Source: Candidatus Omnitrophota bacterium | Lineage (GTDB): Bacteria; Omnitrophota; Gorgyraeia; Duberdicusellales; 4484-171 | Reading direction: 5' to 3' | Length of the DNA: 5,516 nt | Assembly (NCBI GenBank): GCA_030631705.1 | Contig: DAOVKQ010000056.1 | Coordinates: 1 to 5,516, forward strand | Shown here: positions 1 through 4,879 of the stretch, piece by piece | How the letters are laid out: each line of letters begins with the position of its first letter | Position numbering within the stretch: position 1 is the stretch's first letter | Made by a program: the position numbers and the translations under genes | Notes under the pieces: model-generated | The model's database searches: none | Told to the model about the DNA's origin: nothing | The model's input: only the letters and a program-made list of their open reading frames with translations

Positions 1-456
1 AGAGAGGTTATTTTTGAGACTCTCTCCGCAAAAGAAAAGAAGTATTTGACCCAACTCCGCCAAAATGATCCTGAGAAGTTTAGAGAGGTTATCCAAAAGA
101 AAGTTAAAGAAAGGGGCGAATACTTGAAAAACCTTAAAGAAACCAATCCCGAAGAATTTAAAGAAATCGTGCGAAAAGCCGAGAAAAAGATAAGGGAGAG
201 GCTCGAAAAGCTTAGAGAAGAGGACCCTGAAAAATTTGAAAAAATCATGGACAGAGGGAGAAAAATGAGGAAACAAAAGCTTCAACAACTTTGCGATACT
301 GATCCCGAACGGTGCGCGGAGCTCAAAGAAAAAAGGTTACACCATATAAAGAGTATGTTAAAAGAATTAAAAGAGGAGGATTCTGAAAGTTACCAGAAGA
401 TTAAACGATGGCTGAGGAAGAGCAAAGACGTTTCCTCTGAGGAAACGGGAGAATGA
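1..456 (+). CDS. Partial charged helical tandem-repeat protein (5' end outside window)
   Basis: I do not recognise a named family. The reading frame is open from base 1 to the TGA at 454-456, so the true start lies upstream. A TTG at 46 could be read as a start, but the 15 codons before it match the second half of the same repeat, which argues that it is internal. The 151 visible residues are dominated by Lys, Glu and Arg and consist of about five and a half copies of a 26-residue unit. The consensus is roughly L-x-x-L-[KR]-x-x-[DN]-P-E-[KE]-F-x-E-[IV], followed by a Lys/Glu-rich helix. The [DN]-P-E step in each unit looks like a helix N-cap, so a chain of long helices broken at each repeat is likely. 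No membrane segment is visible, and a signal peptide could lie in the missing N-terminus. Copy 4 carries two cysteines and copy 5 has lost the proline (DSES). A structural or scaffold role, or a periplasmic Spy/CpxP-like helical protein, is possible but unproven. Confidence 0.75.
   Translation, partial: REVIFETLSAKEKKYLTQLRQNDPEKFREVIQKKVKERGEYLKNLKETNPEEFKEIVRKAEKKIRERLEKLREEDPEKFEKIMDRGRKMRKQKLQQLCDTDPERCAELKEKRLHHIKSMLKELKEEDSESYQKIKRWLRKSKDVSSEETGE
46..435 (+). repeat. Coding tandem repeat, five units of 78 bp (26 residues)
   Basis: In-frame units begin at 46, 124, 202, 280 and 358, each with L-x-x-L. Units 1-3 are best conserved, with the cores NDPEKF, TNPEEF and EDPEKF. Unit 4 (TDPERC) and unit 5 (EDSESY, slightly short) are degenerate. 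A further half unit precedes base 46. DNA identity between units is low apart from short words: AGAGAGGTTAT occurs at 1-11 and again at 82-92. The repeats are therefore old and kept at the protein level rather than recently amplified. Confidence 0.8.
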
Positions 457-470
457 AATCCTTATTACGC

Positions 471-549
471 CCCGTGGCATCATGCCAGAGGCAGATCTCC
501 GCCAGAGGCGGATCAGCCTCGGGCTGAAGTCTTTGGCTGAAGCCACGGG
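471..549. repeat. Nested hairpin cluster inside the palindromic element
   Basis: CCCGTGGC (471-478) pairs with GCCACGGG (542-549) and encloses a row of short perfect hairpins: TGGCAT/ATGCCA (475-487, overlapping the outer arm), TGCC/GGCA (483-493), TCCGCC/GGCGGA with loop AGA (498-512), TCAGCC/GGCTGA with loop TCG (513-527), and TGGCT/AGCCA (534-545). Two 15-base words, 483-497 and 500-514, are direct repeats differing at two positions. As RNA or single-stranded DNA this could fold as a multi-branched structure. Confidence 0.7.
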
Positions 550-589
550 AGGAGTATCCAGTTCATTCTCCGAAGCCGAACCCGGATTA

Positions 590-670
590 TCCTACTACGC
601 CTCGGGGGAGAAATTCATAGAAGCATGGCTTCGTAGGATTATTCTCCGCACCTTCGGCGAAGGAGAATAA
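590..670. repeat. Right-hand hairpins of the palindromic element
   Basis: TCCTAC (590-595) pairs with GTAGGA (633-638) and encloses GAAGC-ATG-GCTTC (620-632). Directly after it, TTATTCTCC (639-647) pairs with GGAGAATAA (662-670) over 9 bp, with TTC-GGC-GAA (653-661) closing the tip. The last hairpin ends 49 bases before the sigma-factor start codon and has no following T-run, so it is not a standard intrinsic terminator. Confidence 0.65.
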
Positions 671-719
671 AGTCGTCGAAAAAGACAATTTGACGAATTT
701 GAATATTTAGTATAAACCC

Positions 720-1271
720 ATGCTTTTTTATAAAGAAAAAGAACTTAAAAGCCTGATTGAAAAGTTTTCTCAAGGCGAAGAGGAGGCATTTAGCGATATG
801 GTACGCCTGGCTTCCTGTGATGTTATAAATATTGCTTATCACTATACCTCAAACTATGAAGACGCAAAAGACGTTGCTCAGGAAGTCTTTTTAAAACTTT
901 ACAGAAAGATACAAACATTTTCTCATAGCTCTAAACTTTCAACATGGCTGTACCGGATCGTTGTAAATGCAAGTATTGATTTTTTGCGTAGAAGAAGAAA
1001 AACTGTTTCTTTGCAGGAGGCAATAACCAAAGATACAACAGAGCACGGCGCAATATTGGGAGAAATAGACAAGAAAGATATGCACTGTCGCATCGTCAAT
1101 AGTATAGAGAGGCTATCGGCGAAACAGAAGAAGGTTATTATTCTTAAACACTTTGAGGGTTTAAAGATTAGTCAAATAAGCAAAATTATGGGTTGTTCAC
1201 AAAGCAGTATCAAAACCCATTTAGTTAGAGCCGTAGAGAATATAAGAAAGAAAGTAGGGGGTATGAAATGA
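720..1271 (+). CDS. ECF-type RNA polymerase sigma factor (sigma-70 family)
   Basis: The 183-residue product has the usual ECF size and two-domain build. Region 2 lies at about residues 23-93, with the core-binding stretch YEDAKDVAQEVFLKLYRK (46-63) and the promoter-melting part STWLYRIVVNASIDFLRRR (74-92). Region 4 lies at about 126-178, with L-S-A-K-Q-K-K-V-I-I-L (132-142) and a helix-turn-helix at about 150-172 that would read the -35 element. There is no region 1.1 or 3, as expected for this class. An in-frame stop at 708-710 rules out a longer protein, and the ATG at 720 keeps the conserved first helix (LIEKFSQGEEEAF). No Shine-Dalgarno sequence precedes it. The gene overlaps the anti-sigma gene by ATGA, so the two are probably made together and the sigma is held inactive until a signal arrives. 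I see no typical ECF autoregulatory motif (GAAC-type -35) upstream, and the subgroup cannot be assigned by eye. Confidence 0.93.
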   Translation: MLFYKEKELKSLIEKFSQGEEEAFSDMVRLASCDVINIAYHYTSNYEDAKDVAQEVFLKLYRKIQTFSHSSKLSTWLYRIVVNASIDFLRRRRKTVSLQEAITKDTTEHGAILGEIDKKDMHCRIVNSIERLSAKQKKVIILKHFEGLKISQISKIMGCSQSSIKTHLVRAVENIRKKVGGMK

Positions 1272-1810
1272 GGTGCCTTAAAGAGAAAGAGCTGATTCTT
1301 TTTTATTATCGGGAAATCCCCGAGGGTAAGCTTAAAGAAATCGAAATCCATTTAAAGGAGTGCGGCCGTTGCTTTAAACGCTATGAGACAATAGAGTCTT
1401 TGTTTAAAGAGATTACTCAGAAACGGATAATATTAAGCAGCCAGGAAGTAGAATCTATGGTTGAGGATGTCAGGCAAAGGATATATAGATTATCTTTTTG
1501 GGAAAAATTAAAGGACGGTATTAATGAATTACTGCAAATCTTACGTTACGGTATAGTTTATAAACCCCAGTTTGTTACGCTGGCAGTTTTATTGATTGTG
1601 GCATTGAGTATAGTTCCTATGGCGGGTAAAAAGATGCTTACGGAAAGGGATTTTAATATTCTTCAAATAGAAATAGAACTGTCTCTGGACAATCCGGAAG
1701 GGTCAATCTTTGACCTGTATGAAGGCGATCTATCCTTTATAAATGAGAGGTCGTATCTTGGACGTTCCATTCTTGGTAGCAGGATTGGGGCAGTTCGTAG
1801 AAAAACATAG
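1268..1810 (+). CDS. Membrane anti-sigma factor with zinc-finger (ZAS/zf-HC2) domain
   Basis: The product has 180 residues. Near the N-terminus stands C3-x24-H28-x3-C32-x2-C35, the zinc anti-sigma pattern in which the cytoplasmic domain clamps an ECF sigma factor. A linker follows (about 40-100). One hydrophobic segment at about 102-119 (FVTLAVLLIVALSIVPMA) is the likely membrane anchor, leaving about 60 residues outside the cytoplasm. This gives an N-in single-pass topology. The start ATG overlaps the sigma stop (ATGA), and a ribosome binding site AGGGGG (1256-1261) stands 6 bases upstream, so coupling to the sigma gene is well supported. The outer domain is short and matches no sensor I know. 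Residues 157-180 are encoded opposite the 3' end of the helicase gene. Because that helicase segment carries a family motif, the last 24 residues here may be a read-through extension. The cognate signal is unknown. Confidence 0.88.
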   Translation: MRCLKEKELILFYYREIPEGKLKEIEIHLKECGRCFKRYETIESLFKEITQKRIILSSQEVESMVEDVRQRIYRLSFWEKLKDGINELLQILRYGIVYKPQFVTLAVLLIVALSIVPMAGKKMLTERDFNILQIEIELSLDNPEGSIFDLYEGDLSFINERSYLGRSILGSRIGAVRRKT

Positions 1811-3692
1811 AAGCTCGCGATATAATCAATCCGTTTTTGAAAGTATATTTATTCTGGGGATAGGTTATATAAAGGTTTGATTTGGCGCGGGTAACAGCCA
1901 CATAAAAAAGCCTTCTTTCTTCTTCCAAAGCATTTTCAGAATTTAAAGCTTTAGGATGAGGAAATTCATATTCGGAAAGGCCCATAATAAAAACAGCTTC
2001 CCATTCCAATCCTTTTGCCTGATGTATGGTAGAAAGGACTAGTATCTGGCTGTTATCATATCCGGAAAGCAATGTTTCACCTTTAAAGTCTTCATAGGAG
2101 TTTAAATCGAGGATGAATCTTCGAACTGTAGGAAAGTCCCGGGCCATTTTGGCCAATTCTTCCAAATCAAGTATGCGGTCCCGGGGATTATCAAATGTTA
2201 AGGAACAATATTCCTGGTATGTTTTAAGCACTTCTCTAATTGCCTCTTCGGGAGATTCGATTTTTTTTAAAGTTTCTATTATCTGCATGAATTTCCTAAA
2301 TCCTTCCTGTTGTCTTTTGGGCAGATTTGGAATGATTTCTTTTTTATTTTCTCTACTAAATTTTTCCCATATTTTCTGGGCGAAAGCCCGGCCTATTCCC
2401 CGGTGAAGGCAAAGAGCTCTCTTAAAAGATAGTTCATCTTTAGGATTAGTTACTGTTTTAAGATAGGAAAGAGTGTCTTTTATGTGAGCTTGTTCAAAAA
2501 AGCGCACACCTCCCCTTATAAAATAAGGTATATTTCGCTTAAGAAGTTCTACTTCTAACTCCAGGGCTTGAAACCGTGAGCGGAAGAGTACGGCAATTTC
2601 ATTTAAAGAAATTCCCTGGTTATTTAACTCGATTATTCTCTGAGAAATAAACTGTGCTTGTTGGTAAACATCCCTTGTCTTTACTACTACCGGTAGTTGG
2701 GCATCACCTTTTATTGCTTTAAGCTCTTTGGGGAATTGCTTTGCGTTATTTTTAATAATTTCGTTGGCTAAATCAAGAATTTGAGGGCTGGAACGGTAAT
2801 TTATCTGAAGTTTAAATACCTTGGCATTTTCGAATACTTTCGGAAAATCCAGGAGATTATTAATATCTGCGGCCCGAAACGAATAAATGGATTGTGCGTC
2901 ATCGCCTACCGCGAGTATATTTTTATGATAAGTGGATATATTTTTTAGTATTTCAAACTGAAGGCGGTTAGTATCCTGGTACTCGTCAACAAGGATGTAT
3001 TCGAAGATCTTAGAATACTTCCGGCGCAAGGAATCTATTTCTACAATTTTTAGCCAATTCAGAAGAAGGTCGTCAAAATCCATAACGTTGGCTTGTTTTT
3101 TCTTAATATGATATCGCTGCGCGACTTTTCTTATCTGTGGGGCGTATTCTTCTATGTGAGGATATTTATCCAGGATTGTTTTATCTATCTTGTTTAAAGA
3201 GCTGTTTGCCAGGCTTATTATATTTGAAATAATGTCTTTCTTAGGAAATAATTTACCTGCTTTTTTGTATCCCAGCTCTTCAATACAGTCATCAATGAGG
3301 CCTTTAGCATCTTCTTTGTCGATAATGCCGAAATTAGAAGCATAGCCCAGAGCCTCAGATTCTTTTCTTAAAATAGTATTTCCGATGTGGTGGAATGTGC
3401 CTGCCCATAAGCCGGATAGGTTCATTTTAACAAGGCTTTCAGCCCGATGAATCATTTCATGAGAAGCTTTGTTGGTGAAGGTAACAAGAAGAATGTTTCC
3501 TATGTTGTATCCATTTCCCAAGAGGTAAGCCAATTTATATATTAAAACCCTTGTTTTGCCACTGCCTGCTCCGGCTAAAACAAGCGAGGGGCCTTGGGCT
3601 TTTTGAATAACCTCAAGCTGTTGAGGGTTGAGGTTATTCTCAAAGTCAACTGTTGTTTTTGAATAAAAAGGTTCTATCCTGTACTGTTTCAT
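1737..3692 (-). CDS. UvrD/PcrA-type ATP-dependent DNA helicase (SF1A)
   Basis: This 651-residue protein carries the superfamily 1A helicase motifs in order. They are a Q motif (LNPQQLEVI, 21-29), Walker A (AGAGSGKT, 40-47, Lys46), motif Ia (VTFTNKA, 70-76), Ib (GTFHHIG, 98-104) and II/Walker B (VDEYQDTN, 235-242). Then come III (GDDAQSIYSFR, 263-273), IV (NYRSS, 298-302), V (TIHQAKGLEW, 555-564) and VI (EERRLFYVAVTRAK, 591-604). All expected catalytic residues are present. Family members unwind DNA 3' to 5' using ATP in nucleotide excision or mismatch repair, replication restart, or removal of proteins from DNA. The protein ends about 16 residues after the S-x-F-F-Y-E-L-P motif (628-635), so the C-terminal extension of classical PcrA/UvrD, which includes an RNA-polymerase-binding Tudor-like fold, is missing. 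I therefore give no symbol: UvrD, PcrA and Rep cannot be told apart here. The ATG at 3692 is the only usable start, with weak ribosome binding. Its 3' end overlaps the anti-sigma gene by 74 bp. Confidence 0.95.
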   Translation of the reverse strand: MKQYRIEPFYSKTTVDFENNLNPQQLEVIQKAQGPSLVLAGAGSGKTRVLIYKLAYLLGNGYNIGNILLVTFTNKASHEMIHRAESLVKMNLSGLWAGTFHHIGNTILRKESEALGYASNFGIIDKEDAKGLIDDCIEELGYKKAGKLFPKKDIISNIISLANSSLNKIDKTILDKYPHIEEYAPQIRKVAQRYHIKKKQANVMDFDDLLLNWLKIVEIDSLRRKYSKIFEYILVDEYQDTNRLQFEILKNISTYHKNILAVGDDAQSIYSFRAADINNLLDFPKVFENAKVFKLQINYRSSPQILDLANEIIKNNAKQFPKELKAIKGDAQLPVVVKTRDVYQQAQFISQRIIELNNQGISLNEIAVLFRSRFQALELEVELLKRNIPYFIRGGVRFFEQAHIKDTLSYLKTVTNPKDELSFKRALCLHRGIGRAFAQKIWEKFSRENKKEIIPNLPKRQQEGFRKFMQIIETLKKIESPEEAIREVLKTYQEYCSLTFDNPRDRILDLEELAKMARDFPTVRRFILDLNSYEDFKGETLLSGYDNSQILVLSTIHQAKGLEWEAVFIMGLSEYEFPHPKALNSENALEEERRLFYVAVTRAKSNLYITYPQNKYTFKNGLIISRASMFFYELPQSCYQEWNVQDTTSHL

Positions 3693-3725
3693 TTTCGCAT
3701 TATCCCATGCCGTGGGGTTATTGGC

Positions 3726-3753
3726 AATATATTTGGAGAAAGAGTAGTGTCAA
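3726..3753 (-). promoter_or_regulatory. Sigma-70-like promoter for the helicase gene
   Basis: On the minus strand, TTGACA (3753-3748) is followed after 16 bases by TATATT (3731-3726), 6/6 and 5/6 matches to the consensus. Transcription would start near 3719, giving a leader of about 27 bases. The short odd palindrome TATTG-G-CAATA (3719-3729) covers the -10 box and start point. The -35 box is one arm of the 32-bp dyad. Confidence 0.65.
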
Positions 3754-3779
3754 GAATTATTCGCGAATTCCTCTTGACA
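3748..3779. promoter_or_regulatory. 32-bp dyad (candidate operator) shared by two divergent promoters
   Basis: TGTCAAGA (3748-3755) and TCTTGACA (3772-3779) are perfect inverted arms, and ATTCGCGAAT (3759-3768) between them is a perfect palindrome. All share the same centre at 3763/3764, and 13 of 16 base pairs are symmetric. Each arm contains the -35 hexamer of one of the two outward promoters. A dimeric regulator bound at the centre could affect both genes at once. It does not match the LexA box (CTGT-N8-ACAG or GAAC-N4-GTTC) or the Fur/PerR box. Confidence 0.55.
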
Positions 3780-3802
3780 GAAAAAGTCTATTGCGGTACA
3801 GT
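3774..3802 (+). promoter_or_regulatory. Sigma-70-like promoter for the mrp-Cys4-def operon
   Basis: TTGACA (3774-3779) is followed after exactly 17 bases by TACAGT (3797-3802), 6/6 and 4/6 matches. The predicted start is near 3809, giving a leader of about 44 bases to the ATG at 3853. An ATG at 3817 would lie only about 8 bases from the RNA end. Confidence 0.65.
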
Positions 3803-3838
3803 CTGCAAGCTGGATAATGAGAGGGGATTTTTTTCTAA

Positions 3839-3846
3839 GAGAGGGG
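3839..3846 (+). promoter_or_regulatory. Ribosome binding site deciding the Mrp start
   Basis: GAGAGGGG stands 6 bases before the ATG at 3853. The upstream in-frame ATG at 3817 has no comparable site and lies almost at the predicted RNA end. The same 8-mer also occurs at 3819-3826, 20 bases earlier, without a start codon at a suitable distance. Confidence 0.65.
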
Positions 3847-3852
3847 TCATTA

Positions 3853-4686
3853 ATGCAAAAAATAGACGAAAAAAAAAGAATTGAGCAAGAGAAACGCCTT
3901 AAAGAAAAAATGTCCAGGATAAAATATAAACTTATCGTGATCAGCGGGAAAGGCGGCGTGGGTAAAACTACGGTGGCAGTTAATTTAGCCTATGGATTGG
4001 CTATTAAGAGAAATAGGATTGGAATTCTGGATGTGGATATTCACGGCCCTAATATTGCCAAGATGTTAGGAATTGAAGGAAGAAAACTTGCAGGATCTGA
4101 GTTAGGTATCGAACCTTTTGAGGTTTTACCTGGTTTAAAAGCTGTAAGTCTTGCTTTACTATTAGACGATAAAGACCAACCTGTGATTTGGCGCGGCCCA
4201 CTTAAGATGATAATAATCAAACAATTTTTAAGCGATGTTAATTGGGGCGAACTTGATTATTTAATAGTAGATTCTCCCCCGGGAACAGGAGATGAGCCAT
4301 TAAGTGTATGCCAGCTTATTTCGGATATAAATGGCGCGATTATCGTTACAACGCCTCAGGATGTGGCGATTTTAGATTCGAGAAAAAGTGTTAATTTCGT
4401 AAAAGAACTAAAAATTCCTGTCTTAGGAATAATTGAAAATATGAGCGGCTTCGTGTGTCCTCATTGTAATAAAGAAATAGATTTATTCGGGACAGGTGGC
4501 GCTGAAAAGGCGGCTTATGATTTAAGCGTGCCGTTTTTGGGAAGAATTCCGCTCGAACCCGATATAGTAAAATCCGGGGATAAGGGGGAGCCGTTTTTCG
4601 GACAAGGAAAAGAAAATCCTGTTGTAAAAAGTATGGATAAGATAATAATGAAAATTATGAATGATTTAGAGAACAATGGAATATAG
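3853..4686 (+). CDS. mrp: Mrp/NBP35-family iron-sulfur cluster carrier ATPase
   Basis: Proteins of this family are cytoplasmic P-loop ATPases that bind a bridging [4Fe-4S] cluster as a dimer and pass it to target enzymes. In the 277-residue product from ATG 3853, a charged N-terminal helix (1-24) precedes the deviant Walker A GKGGVGKTT (32-40). The family motifs DVDIHGPNI (60-68) and DYLIVDSPPGTGD (135-147) follow. C182-P-H-C185 after ENMSGFV is the cluster-binding CxxC pair. The N-terminal MIP18/DUF59 domain found in many Mrp proteins is absent, so this is the ATPase-only form. A longer reading from ATG 3817 adds 12 residues (MRGDFFLREGSL), but the strong ribosome binding site and the promoter position favour 3853. 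It is the first gene of an operon: its last 11 bases overlap the four-cysteine gene, and peptide deformylase follows. The family is clear; its client proteins cannot be told from the sequence. Confidence 0.93.
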   Translation: MQKIDEKKRIEQEKRLKEKMSRIKYKLIVISGKGGVGKTTVAVNLAYGLAIKRNRIGILDVDIHGPNIAKMLGIEGRKLAGSELGIEPFEVLPGLKAVSLALLLDDKDQPVIWRGPLKMIIIKQFLSDVNWGELDYLIVDSPPGTGDEPLSVCQLISDINGAIIVTTPQDVAILDSRKSVNFVKELKIPVLGIIENMSGFVCPHCNKEIDLFGTGGAEKAAYDLSVPFLGRIPLEPDIVKSGDKGEPFFGQGKENPVVKSMDKIIMKIMNDLENNGI

Positions 4687-4879
4687 GGATATTTGTAAAT
4701 GGTATGATGTTTGTCCGCTCAAAAGATTTTACGAAGAAGGCAGATTAGATAAAAGATGGGTTGAAGATTATTGCTGGAGCAATTATTCAAACTGCGTAAG
4801 AAAAAAGATGGAAGAAGAGAATGTTTATCATCCGGATAATATGATGCCGGACGGCACAATTAATGGAAGTTTTAAATGA
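4676..4879 (+). CDS. Small four-cysteine protein, likely metal or Fe-S binding
   Basis: This is a 67-residue soluble protein with no signal peptide or membrane segment. Its cysteines are C7-x5-C13-P and C33-x6-C40, embedded in an aromatic context (CKWYDVCPLKRFYEEG, W28, YCW, NCVRKKMEE). The end is HPDNMMPDGTI. From memory, short proteins with this pattern (paired Cys, R-x-x-M-E-E, HPD-N-M-x-P-D-G) occur in many anaerobes and archaea, and some carry a doubtful uracil-DNA glycosylase label. Nothing here supports a glycosylase fold. The four cysteines could hold zinc or an Fe-S cluster. The gene overlaps mrp by 11 bases and def by 4 (ATGA), so it is made together with both and may help Mrp or receive a cluster from it. 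That link is inferred from position. The start has only a weak ribosome binding site, in keeping with coupling. Confidence 0.82.
   Translation: MEYRDICKWYDVCPLKRFYEEGRLDKRWVEDYCWSNYSNCVRKKMEEENVYHPDNMMPDGTINGSFK

Larger units (their letters stand above)
448..670. repeat. GC-rich composite palindromic repeat element between two genes
   Basis: This stretch is clearly richer in G+C than its neighbours and is packed with inverted repeats. The outer arms GGAGAATGAA (448-457) and TTCATTCTCC (562-571) match perfectly over 10 bp. A last hairpin closes the element at 639-670. The word GGAGAAT or its complement occurs four times, at 448, 565, 641 and 662. ATCCTTATTACGCC (near 457) and ATCCTACTACGCC (near 589) are imperfect direct repeats. 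It holds no convincing gene; the small open frame 482-670 simply reads through the palindromes. Nested arms and internal repeats suggest a dispersed element of REP or MITE type, possibly two copies in opposite orientation. It may also help end transcription of the upstream gene, although no T-tract follows. Copy number elsewhere in the genome cannot be seen here. Confidence 0.7.

Noticed and set aside
482..670. 62-residue open frame on the plus strand
   Set aside because: It lies wholly within the palindromic repeats, has no ribosome binding site, and its protein shows no domain-like pattern. It is a by-product of GC-rich repeats lacking stops.
639..670. Intrinsic terminator at the end of the palindromic element
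   Set aside because: The stem is good, but no T-tract follows on either strand, so it is described as part of the repeat.
690..716. Promoter TTGACG-N15-TATAAA before the sigma gene
   Set aside because: The spacer is 2 bases short, and transcription would begin at about 723, inside the start codon region. Kept only as a weak possibility.
780..800. GAGGAGG followed by ATG at 798 as the true sigma-factor start
   Set aside because: The spacer of 11 bases is long, the purine run encodes the Glu-rich GEEEAF stretch common in ECF proteins, and starting there would delete the conserved first helix.
639..842. 67-residue open frame on the minus strand
   Set aside because: It runs antisense across the sigma-factor start and the repeat element. 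Its Phe/Lys-rich translation is typical of an antisense shadow of a Lys/Glu-rich gene.
2113..2406. 97-residue open frame on the plus strand
   Set aside because: It is fully antisense to the helicase, whose motifs are intact, and it has no ribosome binding site.
3748..3779. LexA (SOS) box controlling the helicase
   Set aside because: Neither CTGT-N8-ACAG nor GAAC-N4-GTTC is present. A lineage-specific LexA site cannot be excluded but is not supported.
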